Shown: in pieces, positions 34,956-46,599 of the stretch | Position numbering within the stretch: position 1 is the stretch's first letter | Layout: every line of letters begins with the position of its first letter | Origin: Aegilops tauschii subsp. strangulata | Lineage: Eukaryota; Streptophyta; Magnoliopsida; Poales; Poaceae | Length of the DNA stretch: 64,000 nucleotides | Assembly: GCF_002575655.3 (NCBI RefSeq) | Contig: NC_053035.3 | Span: 87,817,322 to 87,881,321 of the forward strand | Direction of reading: 5' to 3' | Notes under the pieces: generated by a model | The model's input: only the letters and a program-made list of their open reading frames with translations | The model's database searches: none | Told to the model about the DNA's origin: nothing | Program-made: the position numbers and the translations under genes

Positions 34956-37900
34956 TATTTTTTTAATGGCGTGCCGTTTAGTTTTGAAGCAGGACTAACT
35001 GGTATTCTTTGCAGAGAAAATATAAACTACTCTACCACTACTCCACGTCTAATACTAGTAATATAAAAAAGATATATAGGCTGGAGCTTCAGAGCTTTCT
35101 TGCTAAGGGCTGCCCACTTGCTTCTCACACTATCACCCTCTCTCCAGATCTAAAAAAGACGGCCTCTCTCTCCCTCCTCACCGGTGGTCATAGATCCGCC
35201 GAGGAAGAAAAGGACATGCAGCGTTGACGCACCCATCATCGGCGAGCGAGGTCACGCACTGACGACAAGGCCGTCCTCTCAGACCTAGGGCCCGTGCGGG
35301 ATGGCCTCCGTCCCCAAGCTCGCTGTCGTAGTGCATGCGGAGGACGACAACCACGAGCGAAGCCACTTCCCCTCGACCCTCAGGTATGCTACCTCTTTTC
35401 GAACCATACCCTTCTTCTATTGCCCCATCTGCCATGAGCGTAGAATTTTGTTTGGGCAAAAACAAATTAATTTGGCAGCACTTAGATCTTGCCCAGGCTC
35501 TAAACTTGAGCTGGCTCCGCCACTGTCGCTGCATGTGGATCTTTTTCCACTCCACCATCTTCCCAATTTCCTGTCCTCTGCTCTGCTGGTCATGCAGACG
35601 AAATCCTTAATTTGCACTATTAAAGGAAATCCTACTTCATGCAGACTATTCCATGTTTGGGTTGAATAAGGAAAGGAAGGGAGACTGTACTGTCCAAGAG
35701 AGTAGGCATCGAACCCACATCTAGGTTAAAAAGGGGGAAATCAGTAGCTAAGGAACGAGTCTCGTGTCTCTTGGTTGAAGAAGGGTAGAAAGGCATGACA
35801 ACGCAATAGAGAATGACCAGGTCGATCGGTTTGTTGTCCTCACATAGGAAAAAGGTGGCTAAAGAGAACAAAAATGGGACGTAATCCACATATGGTGCCT
35901 GGATATTTGTTGCTCTAGGCAACCATACCTCCCTCACCACTCCATGCGTCCATGGAGGTACATCGTATTGGTGCGCCCACTGTCCGAATGGGTCTCCCAT
36001 GCTCTTATTGCCACTTTTTTGCTGTTAGTATAACGCTAGCGGTAAAGTCAACCAATGCTACTGCTAAAGTGATGCCACATTTAACTAATGCCGCATTCAG
36101 TCTAATGCCACTGATAAATTTAAGCAATGCCATTTAATGTCTCTGGATTATTTCAGGGTTAGCTGTTGATTGTGGATGTATTAAAGATTTTTCAGCTAAG
36201 GCATTCTAATGTTGTTGCACAGCCAGTATACCAACGATGAAACTTGTTACTACCTTCAGATTTTTGCACTGTTAATGCTTATAGATTGCATACCTCACTT
36301 TCATGAGATAAGTCAATTTTTTTGTACAGTGTCACCAAAATGCCAAGGCGCTGATGTCATTTTATTTTGGTTAAACTGCACAAAAAATTATGAAAACAAG
36401 AGGAAAGGTCAAGAGTGGGCACCTCCTCCTTTGGCTATTGTATTGATTCGTTCGATCAAGTTTTTATGTTTGATCGCTTATCAAGATTGGGATAGCAATT
36501 TTTCATGTCCACTCGAGTTCGAAATGATATTTACCTTGAAGGTACATGGTTTGCAATTTTTTAATACTGTCATTAGTTAATAATGCTAGTTACCTTCAGA
36601 CTTTTGTATTTGGTTTAATGCTCTTGCACAGCTAGTATACCAATGCTGAAACTTGTTACCTTTACATTTTGTATTGTTAATTCTTATAGAAATCTTCCAG
36701 TGCTAGAGCTTATGGAAATCTGTTCAATAAAACCATTGTACTGTACCCTGTAATAAAATAACTACTCTACTGTTGCACTAGCCACTGGATTAGTGTATAT
36801 TTGTACTATTCGAATGGTGTTGCATTAGCGTACGGACATATATAAAGTGTGGCAGGCTTTCCCAGATATGTGCTCAAGAAAACTACTACCTGTTTTTCTA
36901 AATACTGAACGTTTGGGTACTTTAAATTGAACTGCGAAAACGTCTTATATTAACGAACAGAGGGTGTAGAGTTCACTCAAATTATCTCGGTAAAGCTAGT
37001 CACACCTTTGTTAAAATTAATGTTCATTATGTTATCGGAGGAGGTCTGTATGTTTGTCTCTAATGCCTGTCGACTACATACCTGACATCATGATGTAATG
37101 TTAAGTCATTTCCTTTTGTACAGTGTCACTGAATTGTCAAGGCGGTGATGGCATTTTATTTTAGTTGAACTGCAAAAAATATGCTTAAAAGAAGAGGAAA
37201 GTTCAGGAATCGATCATTCTTTCAGAAAGAACTACATATGCCTTTCTGACATCAATCGTTGTTGCCTTATTTATTCCTTCAAACAGGTGGTTAGAAACAG
37301 TCTTGCTACCTTTTCCCATCAAGAAATTGGAATGCTTATATTTGTGAGTCTATGCTTCAACTAGTGCCACTTTTATAGTAATCACACTTTCAATATCTCT
37401 GCAAACAAGGATGCTCGATTTTAGTGGAACTGCACAAAAAGTCCAACTGGTTCAACATTAGGAGCATGTTTTCTTCCAAACCTTTATATCCAATTGGTGG
37501 CACTATGAGCTGTTCATTACGAAGGTACATGGTTTGCTACTATCTTGCTACTCTTTTTGTACTGTCATTAGATAGTAATACTAGTGGTTTGCATGTGAAT
37601 TTATTGGCAGGGTGGACCTACATTGGAGGTGCAGGACAGGATTCAATGATTGGATGCTCAATTTCGGTTGTATCGATTTCACCTCTTCCATCACTGCGAA
37701 CATGGATATCCTTGGTCTGATGAAGAATAGGCGCTATATTTCTGCTCTGAACCAGCAAATCAATTCAGTATGAAATTGTCCAGGGCAAAACATGACTGTA
37801 TCAAATTGTCCAGTGCAAAACATCACAGATGCTAAGCAGAAGAGACATGCTTCAACCGAAAATACAAGGTGGGGTATATGTTTACTAGCTACTTGATATT

Positions 37901-38911
37901 TGTGCATACAAAGATGTCTGCTCGTTGCTATTTGGCAAACACACAAAGTGACCGCAATTTTGGTTGAACTGCACAAGAGAATAGTATAGTCACTGCATGC
38001 AGTGCCATTTGAAAATAGACACAGAAAGATTGGATAGTAACTTCATGGACTGCAGAAAAGTAGTACTGTACTATTTATTGGCCAACACTAGGTGCTTCAT
38101 TGCTTTGGTGTTATTATACAATGGGCATCATTTTGCCAAAGTTAAAGTTTGTATTCCGAAAATAGTCTCGCTGTGTGATCGAGAGAAGACCAAATCATAT
38201 TGCAGCGGATGTTCCTCCATCATGTGTGGTTCATTCTCATGGTTCCAGCTGTTGGTGAAACCACTTACGTTTGCAAGAGGAATTGTAGACTTCACAAAAA
38301 AAATTGTCTTTCAGTCTGTACTGAATGTTGGCCAAGAGAAGCATCCATCTTAGTAGGAAGAACAGATGTTTTTTCTAGATCTTTGCTTTTGGAGCTACAT
38401 ATTTATATATGATCTGTGAACCATTGAGATGCAGTAACATGTTGATCTTATGTATGGGAATCGTACTAGTTGGTTTTGAATTTGGGCTACTAATGTGAAC
38501 ATATTACAATGCCAGGCCTGTGAGTCTCGTGTGAACATTTTGAACGGATCGGCTCTTACTGCTGTGCACAGCATGATCCTTATTTATGTGTTCTCAGTGT
38601 TTACAAGTTACTAACAGTTCCTTTTTCTGTTCGCTCAGTGTTTACAAGTTACTGATCGATCACTAGCTAGACTACTAATGTGCTCCTGGCAGTTTTAGTT
38701 CCGACGCAAGATTCGAAGTGGTAGTTTTCTGAATAAAAATGCCTACCTCTGAAGAAACTGACAAGCTGCTCTGAAGAAAATGCCATGCGAATCTGAAGAA
38801 ACTGCCAGCAAAAACGTTCGCAAATGCCTTATTTCCTAGCGAACGTTCATCAGCTAATGCGATCGTACACGTAAACCATCCGACCTACTCGATCCTACAC
38901 GTACACTATCC
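34956..38911 (+). other. Cargo region with a candidate first exon and internal duplications, no clear gene
   Basis: An ATG at 35301 (MASVPKLAVVVHAEDDNHER) runs to a good donor CTCAG|GTATGC at 35383 and may be a first exon, but I cannot follow it to a second. From 36.2 to 38.0 kb the sequence is AT-rich and self-similar: GTACAGTGTCAC with a following TTGAACTGCACAA-type phrase recurs near 36328, 37120, 37420 and 37958. ATGAAACTTGTTAC recurs near 36235 and 36648, and GAAGGTACATGGTTTGC near 36538 and 37519. A Cys-rich stretch (TTYVCKRNCRLHKKNC) lies near 38260-38310. This is probably a decayed transposon-internal or captured gene. Confidence 0.4.
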
Positions 38912-39077
38912 GACCTACTCGATCCTACACGGATAAATAGTGGATCACACATGTACTACCTCCTTTCCGGTTTGCAGGGCTCAATTCAAAAAACGACCTA
39001 CTCGATCCTACACGAATAAATAGCAGATCACACACGTACTACCTCCTTTTCGGTTTGCAGGGCTTAATTCAAAAATC
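38912..39077 (+). repeat. Tandem duplication, 83-bp unit x2
   Basis: GACCTACTCGATCCTACACG starts at 38912 and again at 38995, each followed by ATAAATAG, GATCACACA and CGGTTTGCAGGGC. A shorter partial copy precedes at 38882. Confidence 0.85.
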
Positions 39078-39478
39078 TAACGAACCAAGGTAGATGATGA
39101 GTGGTGGAATCATTTTTGACAAGGAGGGAGTACCTCATCTGGATGATTCGAGTGCACTCGTTTGACCGTCATGCCGGCATGCGACCCAGCACGGACTGGA
39201 CGCACCACTGAAGGGACGGGACGGCACAGTCATAATTTTAGTTTTTCTAGTTTTCCACAGCAAGCTGGCATGCTAAGCCATGCCTGCTTATGCATTTAAT
39301 TCCGATGACCGCGATGACCGTCTCGTTTCCCGCGACACGCTAGTTCGCCTACCTTTCGCCTATAATTACTGTTTCCCGGGCTTCTCCGGTGGCACGATCA
39401 CCCAACTCGCCCTATCCTCATAAGCCCCCACCGGCCCGATATCGCTCGCCACTTATCCTCGCTCTCGCCACGTCCGCC

Positions 39479-39955
39479 ATGCCCCCGCCCGTCCGCGATA
39501 GGCGACACCGGAGGCGGTCACCGCCGGAACTAGTGTTCGGTTTTTCACTGGAAGGCAGACGAAGGGAGGAGGCATTCTATCGGTCTTTAGATGGCAATGC
39601 GGAGATCGAGGAGTTGTTGGAGCGCGACCACCTGGCGGAGGAGCAGGAGTTGTTGGAGCGCGACCGCTTGGCGGAGGAGCAGCGTATCGCCGATTTGCAC
39701 CGCCAGCGGGACATGGAGCAGCAGCGCACCGACGCTCTAAGTCGCGAGCAGAGCACCCGCAACTGGGCCGACTACGTGGAGGCCGGCGCCCGGCAAATAG
39801 CCCTGGAGGCTGTCGGGCACACACGCGTTCGCGACGCTGATTTTTACTACCAGCTCGTCAAGTGGGTTTCCCGCTTAGAAGCCGAAGCTTCGGTGGACCA
39901 TGCCGGCATGGATAGGGCCAATGCGCGCGAGCAACACGCCCTATCGCACCTCTAG
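39479..39955 (+). CDS. Small coiled-coil protein of unknown function, CACTA-borne
   Basis: ATG at 39479 (MPPPVRDRRHRRRSPPE) opens 158 codons with no break to the TAG at 39953-39955. The frame is also open upstream to 39389, but without an ATG. The N-terminus is basic and Arg-rich. The middle has two tandem 12-residue heptad-like repeats (ELLERDHLAEEQ and ELLERDRLAEEQ) followed by RIADLHRQRDMEQQ, a strong coiled-coil candidate. The C-part includes YVEAGARQIALEAVGHTR and YYQLVKWVSRLEAE. Composition is GC-rich and gene-like. It lies next to the right subterminal repeats and is the only complete, undamaged frame in the cargo. No family was recognised. It could be a second accessory CACTA gene or captured host sequence. 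Confidence 0.5.
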   Translation: MPPPVRDRRHRRRSPPELVFGFSLEGRRREEAFYRSLDGNAEIEELLERDHLAEEQELLERDRLAEEQRIADLHRQRDMEQQRTDALSREQSTRNWADYVEAGARQIALEAVGHTRVRDADFYYQLVKWVSRLEAEASVDHAGMDRANAREQHALSHL

Positions 39956-40315
39956 CAAGTCCGAGGCGAGGCGGAGGACGCCGGTGCCGGCGTTTAGCGT
40001 GTACCGCAGATGGCGGCCAGCATCGTCTAGTTAGTACTTGTACGCTACTAGAGTATTAGTGGGAGTAGATAGTTAACTTGCCTATGATGGTTGTCAACGT
40101 GGAAGTTCAATACTCTATATGTGGATCAGACCTATTACTTTGCTCTGAATGTTGAACTTTCCGTTTGAACGTATGGAATGGGCTGTTATTTTTTTAAATG
40201 GATTGTATTTGTCCTCCACGGGTTTAGAGGCTGACTTGTGGGCCTACCAAGTTGACGCATACACAATCAGGAGATGATTGTACATGGAGAGGATGACAGC
40301 AGGGACCCGCCAAGG
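39956..40315. other. Right-arm CACTA sequence left of the Gypsy insertion
   Basis: From about 40215 the bases GAGGCTGACTTGTGGGCCTA and GATGACAGCAGGGACCC match the right subterminal repeats at 61455-61480 and 61205-61230. The right arm therefore begins here and was later split at 40315. Confidence 0.75.
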
Positions 40316-43033
40316 TGTAGCGACCAGACCTCAAACAGTCTGTGCTCTGTGCTTAGTGTCATCCCTGGATCAGTAATGCTGACACGCACAGTACAAATGG
40401 AGGATTTATAACAGAGTAGCAATCACACACTTATTACATCGAGTATCTCAAAAGAGAAATAAGTATGATAAATACAGCTTAAGGCCATCTCAATACGATA
40501 ACAGCGGAAGACTTGGAAGATAAGTGAGTCCATCAACTCCAACGGCATCACTGAGTATAAGACCACGACCTAAGGCACCTTACTCATCGTCTGAAAAGTC
40601 TGCAACATAAAACGTTGCAGCCCGAAATGGGTCAGCACATGGAATATGCTGGCAATGTAACACATAGAGAGTAATGAACATAATAATGCTATACTACATG
40701 CATATATGGCTGGTAGAAGGCTCTATGGTTATAGTTTTGCGAAAAGCCAATTTTTCCCTACTGCAAAGGAATAAATTTAATTTAACTATCATGGTGGTTG
40801 TGAAACATTGAGATGGTTGACAGCATCTCAATCCCAATTAAGTATCATCATTAACCCAACAATATTAATTAAAGTAACATGATGGTGAGATTCACATGAT
40901 AATCCAAGTACTAGATACTCAAGATGTCCATAACCGGGGACACGGCTAACCATGATTAGTTTATACACTCTGCAGAGGTTTGTGCACTTTTCCCCACAAG
41001 ACTCGATCTCCTCCGTTGGGATTCTCGCACTTCATGGTGTTTGAGAAACGGATGACCGAGACACAGACTTCCAGACGCATTAACTCTCTACTCTGGGTAG
41101 ACAGTACCACCTACATCCCCTACATCTGCTAGTCTACCTCTTCAAGAGCTCACACAACCTACTCAACTATGCTAGAGCCCATAATAGCTTGTGGCTGCAC
41201 ACGGAAGTTTCTAGCATGAATAATCTCATGATCCCTTTGAGCCTGGGTGGCGGTCCATAGGATGATCACACGGGTACTCCGGGATATTCAAAAATATAGG
41301 AAGCACTGGGTTCTCCAGGTGCCTCAATCCACCCAGATGTGAGTTTTAGTTGCCACCTTAAGTAAACCATTAATTAACAATCTCACATCTGTCGTGAATA
41401 CCTCTCAAACCCAATCCACGTCTACTAGCATAGCATAGCGATATAAGCAAACGTAAAAGTAACTCCCAAGGGTTTGACAATAACCAGGGCAATAGGTACT
41501 ACCTCAACTACTTCCCAATACCCACAATTTAATTAGATCCTAACCATGTAATGTTTGAGGGTTGGTCTAATGCAATAAAACTGGGTAGTAAAAGATATGA
41601 TCAAAGTGTTACTTGCCTTGCTGGTGATCCGTGAAACCTAGAGATTCGAAGTAGCAAGCGGCGCACTCCGGGTACTCTATCGCAAACAAACAAGCATACA
41701 ATAAGCACTCATCAAATGCACAGGTAAAACTCAAATAATGATCTAACCAGAAAGTTCAACTTAAGAACTCCGGTTTGCAAAAAGAATCAAATCGAACGAA
41801 GCAACGAAAATCAAGCGGCGAAAGAAACAAGCTTCGTTTACTAATCTGGATCTAGGTCAAATTTTACAGTCGCAAAAACTTGTTTGAGCGGGTTAAACGG
41901 AAAGAGAATTTCGAGACGAAACTCTAGGCGCTTGAATCGCCTGATTCCGATAAACGAGCGAAAAGATAAACGAAATCGAAAATCTGATCGGAAATCACGA
42001 TCTGGAATAACCGCGGAAAATCCGACGAAAAAGAAAACTGACGAACAGTTAAACGAACGGACGTTCGTTAACAGCGACAATCCGACGAACACGTTCGTTA
42101 AAACGAACGGGTCGGTGAACGTTCACTAATTAATAAAACCAAGAAAAAAAATAAACCGAATCGGTTTTTTTTTAAAACCGGACTCGGCGGCGGCGGCTTT
42201 GGTTACCGCCGGCGAGGCGGGGCGGCTCCGGCGGGGCTTCGGGGTGCGGGCGGGGTGTGTGGAGGCGGCGGGTGGCTCCTCGCGGCGGCGGCTTCGGGCT
42301 CCGGCGTCGGCGGGGTTCGGCGGCGGGGCGAGGTGAGGGAGGCGGCGGCGGGGCGGGGTATATATATAGGTGGGGGGGCTACTCCGGCTTGGGGAAGGGG
42401 GCGCCGGGGAGGCGTGGCCGTCCCGGACTCGGGCGGCGGCGGCGCGCTCGTCCCGGTCTCCAGGAGGGAGACGGCGACGCGGGATGGGCCGGCCTGGCTC
42501 GGCTGGGCCTCGGCCCAGTCGGGCGCGGGGATTTTTTTTTAAATATATATTCCGCCGAACTAAAAAAATCATAGAAAAATAAATAAAAATCCAAAAATGC
42601 CAAAACAAATTTTCATCGTCTAATTAAAATAATTAGGACGATGTGAACATTTTCTTGGCCCAAAATTTGCAGTTTTGAAAACGTGAAATTTTCTAATGCA
42701 ATAAAAATTGCAAATAAAAATTCGAATAAAATCAAATATTTGATGTTAATATTTTTCCTCCAATATTTCAATTATTTTGGAGAAGTCATATTTTCTCCTC
42801 TCATTTATTTTAATACGAAATATTTTTCGGAGAGAAAAATAATTAAAACCAAAAATCCTCGTTTTATTATTTGATAAAAATCAAATATGAAAATCGGTAA
42901 AAATCCCCAACTCTCTCCGAGGGTCCTTGAGTTGCTTAGGATTTTTCAAGGATTTGCCAAAGTGCAATAAAATATGCTATGCAATGATGATTCTAATGTA
43001 TAACATTCCAAATTGAAAATTTGGGATGTTACA
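40316..43033 (-). repeat. 3' LTR of the Gypsy chromovirus
   Basis: Bounded by TGTAGCGACC and GGGATGTTACA on the + strand. It is collinear with 57018-59744. It lacks about 70 bp of GC-rich sequence present in the other LTR (near 58985-59035) but has about 45 extra bases near 42685-42730. GC-rich open frames around 42255-42600 are repeat-derived. Confidence 0.92.
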
Positions 43034-43035
43034 AA

Positions 43036-43048
43036 CCTACCCCCTTAA
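43036..43048 (-). other. Polypurine tract of the Gypsy chromovirus
   Basis: The minus strand reads TTAAGGGGGTAGG two bases before the 3' LTR. The pol stop codon (43045-43047) falls inside it. Confidence 0.85.
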
Positions 43049-44692
43049 GATGAATCTCGCCCTCGAGATTCGGGTTGGCTAGAAAATAGGTGAGAGTGGT
43101 TCTTCCGTAGACCTTCCTCTCGCTCCCAGGTGGCTTCATCTTTAGTGTGGTGACTCCACTGAACTTTGCAGAACTTGATAACCTTGCTGCGGGTGACTCG
43201 GCTGGCATACTCAAGAATCTTAACTGGTTTCTCCTCATAGGTCAAGTCACTTTCCAACTGAATCGCTTCCAGGGGCACTGTATCTCTCAGTGGTATCTCA
43301 GCCATCTCTGCGTGGCACTTCTTTAATTGGGAAACGTGAAATACATCATGAACTCCTGACAATCCTTCAGGTAATTCCAGCTTGTAAGCAACTTCTCCCA
43401 TACGCTCCAAAACTCTGTATGGTCCGATAAAACGGGGCGCTAACTTTCCTTTAACTCCAAAGCGCTTCACTCCTCGAAGTGGTGATACTCGAAGATAAAC
43501 TCTGCCTCCGACTTCGTGAACTGTCTCCTTACGTTTAGAATCCGCATAACTCTTCTGCTTGGACTGGGCTACCTTGAGCCTATCGCGAATCAACTTCACC
43601 TTCTGTTCTGTTTCCTTAATCAAATCTGGTCCAAACAACTGACGGTCTCCAACTTCGTCCCATAACAACGGTGTCCTACACCTCCTTCCGTACAACGCTT
43701 CGAAAGGGGCCATCTTCAAACTAGTTTGATAGTTGTTGTTGTAAGAAAACTCTGCATATGGCAAATTGTCGTCCCAACTAGATCCATAATCTAGCGCACA
43801 AGCTCTCAACATGTCTTCCAAAATCTGATTGACTCTCTCGGTCTGTCCATCTGTCTGTGGGTGAAAAGCTGTACTGAATTCTAACCTGGTTCGCAAAGTT
43901 TCATGTAACTGATTCCAGAACTTCGACGTAAACTGGTTTCCTCTGTCTGATACAATGGTCCTCGGAACTCCATGCAAACATACGATTCTGGTCATGTATA
44001 TCTTTGCCAACTTAGCACTGGTGTAAGTGGTCTTCACTGGGATGAAATGAGCTACTTTCGTCAAACGATCGACTACAACCCATATTGAGTCATAGCCTGA
44101 ACGAGTCCTGGGCAATCCCGTGATAAAATCGATGCCTAGTTTATCCCACTTCCATTCGGGTATCGGCAATGGCTGTAGCAATCCTGCTGGCTTCTGATGC
44201 TCTACCTTCACTCTCTGACATACATCACAAACTGCTACATACTCCGCAATATCCTTCTTCATTCCGGTCCACCAGAAAGTATCCTTCAAATCCAAATACA
44301 TCTTGGTATTTCCTGGGTGAATCGAATACGGTGAATCATGGGCCTCTTGCAAGATCGACTTCCTGATCTCCGGATCATTGGGCACATAAACGCGGTCCTC
44401 AAACCATAAGGTATCGTGCTCATCCTCACGAAATCCCTTGGCTTTTCCTTTGCTCATCTTTTCCTTTATCTCGTCAATCTCCTTGTCTCTCTTCTGAGCT
44501 TCTCGGATCTTTTCCATCAAGGTAGACTGAATCTCCAACGTTGCTAAATAGCCTCTCGGTACTATCTCCAAACATAGCTCGTGAAGATCCTCGGCTAATA
44601 CTTTCGGTAACTCTCCAGTCATGAGTGTATTGACATGGCTCTTGCGGCTCAATGCGTCTGCTACTACGTTAGCCTTTCCGGGGTGATAATGC

Positions 44693-46421
44693 TGTTGGGG
44701 AACGTAGCAGAAATTCAAAATTTTCTACGCATCACCAAGATCAATCTATGGAGTAATCTAGCAACAAGAGGGAAGGATTGCATCTACATACCCTTGTAGA
44801 TCACGAGCGGAAGCGTTCAATAGAACGGGGTTGATGGAGTCGTACTCGTCGTGATCCAAATCACCGATGATCCTAGCGCCGAACGGACGGCACCTCCGCG
44901 TTCAACACACGTACGGAGCAGCGACGTCTCCTCCTTCCTGATCCAGCAAGGGGGGAGGAGAGGTTGATGGAGATCCAGCAGCACGATGGCGTGGTGGTGG
45001 AAGTAGCAGGATTCCAACAGGGCTTCGCCAAGCGCTGCGAGAGGAGGGAGATGTGTCACGGGAGGGAGAGGGAGGCGCCAGGGCTTAGGTTTTGCTGCCC
45101 TCCCTCCCCCCACTATATATATAGGGCCAAGGGAGAGGGGGGCGCAGCCTTGGCCCTTCCTCCAAGGAAGGGTGCGGCCAGGGAGTTGTCCTTCCTCCCC
45201 AAGGCACCTCGGAGGTGCCTTCCCCCTTTAGGACTCTCCCCTTTTTCTTATCTCTTGGCGCATGGGCCTCTTGGGGCTGGTGCCCTTGGCCCATATAGGC
45301 CAAGGCGCACCCCCTACAGCCCATGTGCCCCCCCGGGGCTGGTGGACCCCCTTGGTGGACCCCCGGACCCCTTTCGGCACTCCCGGTACAATACCGATAA
45401 AGCGCGAAACTTTTCCGGCGACCAAAATAAGACTTCCCATATATAAATCTTTACCTCCGGACCATTCCGGAACTCCTCGTGACGTCCGGGATCTCATCCG
45501 GGACTCCGAACAACTTTTGGGTTACCGCATACTAATATCTCTACAACCCTAGCGTCACCGAACCTTAAGTGTGTAGACCCTACGGGTTCGGGAGACAAGC
45601 AGACATGACCGAGACGACTCTCCGGTCAATAACCAACAGCGGGATCTGGATACCCATGTTGGCTCCCACATGCTCCTCGATGATCTCATCGGATGAACCA
45701 CGATGTTCAGGATTCAATCAATCCTGTATACAATTCCCTTTATCTACCGGTATGTTACTTGCCCGAGATTCGATCGTCGGTATCCTGATACCTTGTTCAA
45801 TCTCGTTACCGGCAAGTCTCTTTACTCGTTCCGTAACTCACATCATCCCGTGATCAACTCCTTGGTCACGTTGTGCACATTATGATGATGTCCTACCGAG
45901 TGGGCCCAGAGATACCTCTCCGTTTACACGGAGTGACAAATCCCAGTCTCGATTCGTGCCAACCCAACAGACACTTTCGGAGATACCTGTAGTGCACCTT
46001 TATAGTCACCCAGTTACGTTGTGACGTTTGGTACACCCAAAGCGTTCCTACGGTATCCGGGAGTTGGACAATCTCATGGTCTAAGGAAATGATACTTGAC
46101 ATTAGAAAAAGCTCTGAGCAAACAAACTACACGATCTTGTGCTAGGCTTAGGATTGGGTCTTGTCCATCACATCATTCTCCTAATGATGTGATCCCGTTA
46201 TCAACGACATCTAATGTCCATGGTTAGGAAACTGTAACCATCTATTGATCAACGAGCTAGTCAACTAGAGGCTTACTACGGACATGGTGTTGTCTATGTA
46301 TCAACACATGTATCTGAGTTTCCTATCAATACAATTCTAGCATGGATAATAAACGATTATCATGAACAAGGAAATATAATAATAACCAATTTATTATTGC
46401 CTCTAGGGCATATTTCCAACA
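44693..46421 (-). repeat. 3' LTR of the inner Copia
   Basis: It runs TGTTGGGGAACGTAGCAG to CATATTTCCAACA on the + strand. Its pair is 51545-53271. The polypurine tract (CAAGTGGGAGAC on the minus strand) abuts it at 46422-46433. Confidence 0.93.
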
Positions 46422-46599
46422 GTCTCCCACTTGCACTAGAGTCAATAATCTAGTCCACATCACCATGTGATTAACACTCATAGGTCACATCACCATGTGA
46501 CCAACATCCAAAGAGTTTACTAGAGTCAACAATCTAGTTCACATCACTATGTGATTAACACTCAATGAGTTCTGGTTAGATCATGTTATGCTTGTGAGA

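Noticed and set aside
4269..40315. A tnp2-type CACTA transposase
   Set aside because: I looked for the conserved TNP2 blocks in the listed long frames and found none. All long frames there are explained by other features or by repeats. A frameshift-tolerant search could still find a decayed trace.
41841..42129. Paired ORFs on opposite strands near 42 kb (and 58.5-58.8 kb)
   Set aside because: Both are inside the LTRs of the chromovirus and rich in CGAACG-type short repeats. They are not coding.
42255..42608. GC-rich open frames on both strands
   Set aside because: They lie inside the chromovirus LTR and recur in the other LTR (58872-59359). They come from GGC-rich composition.
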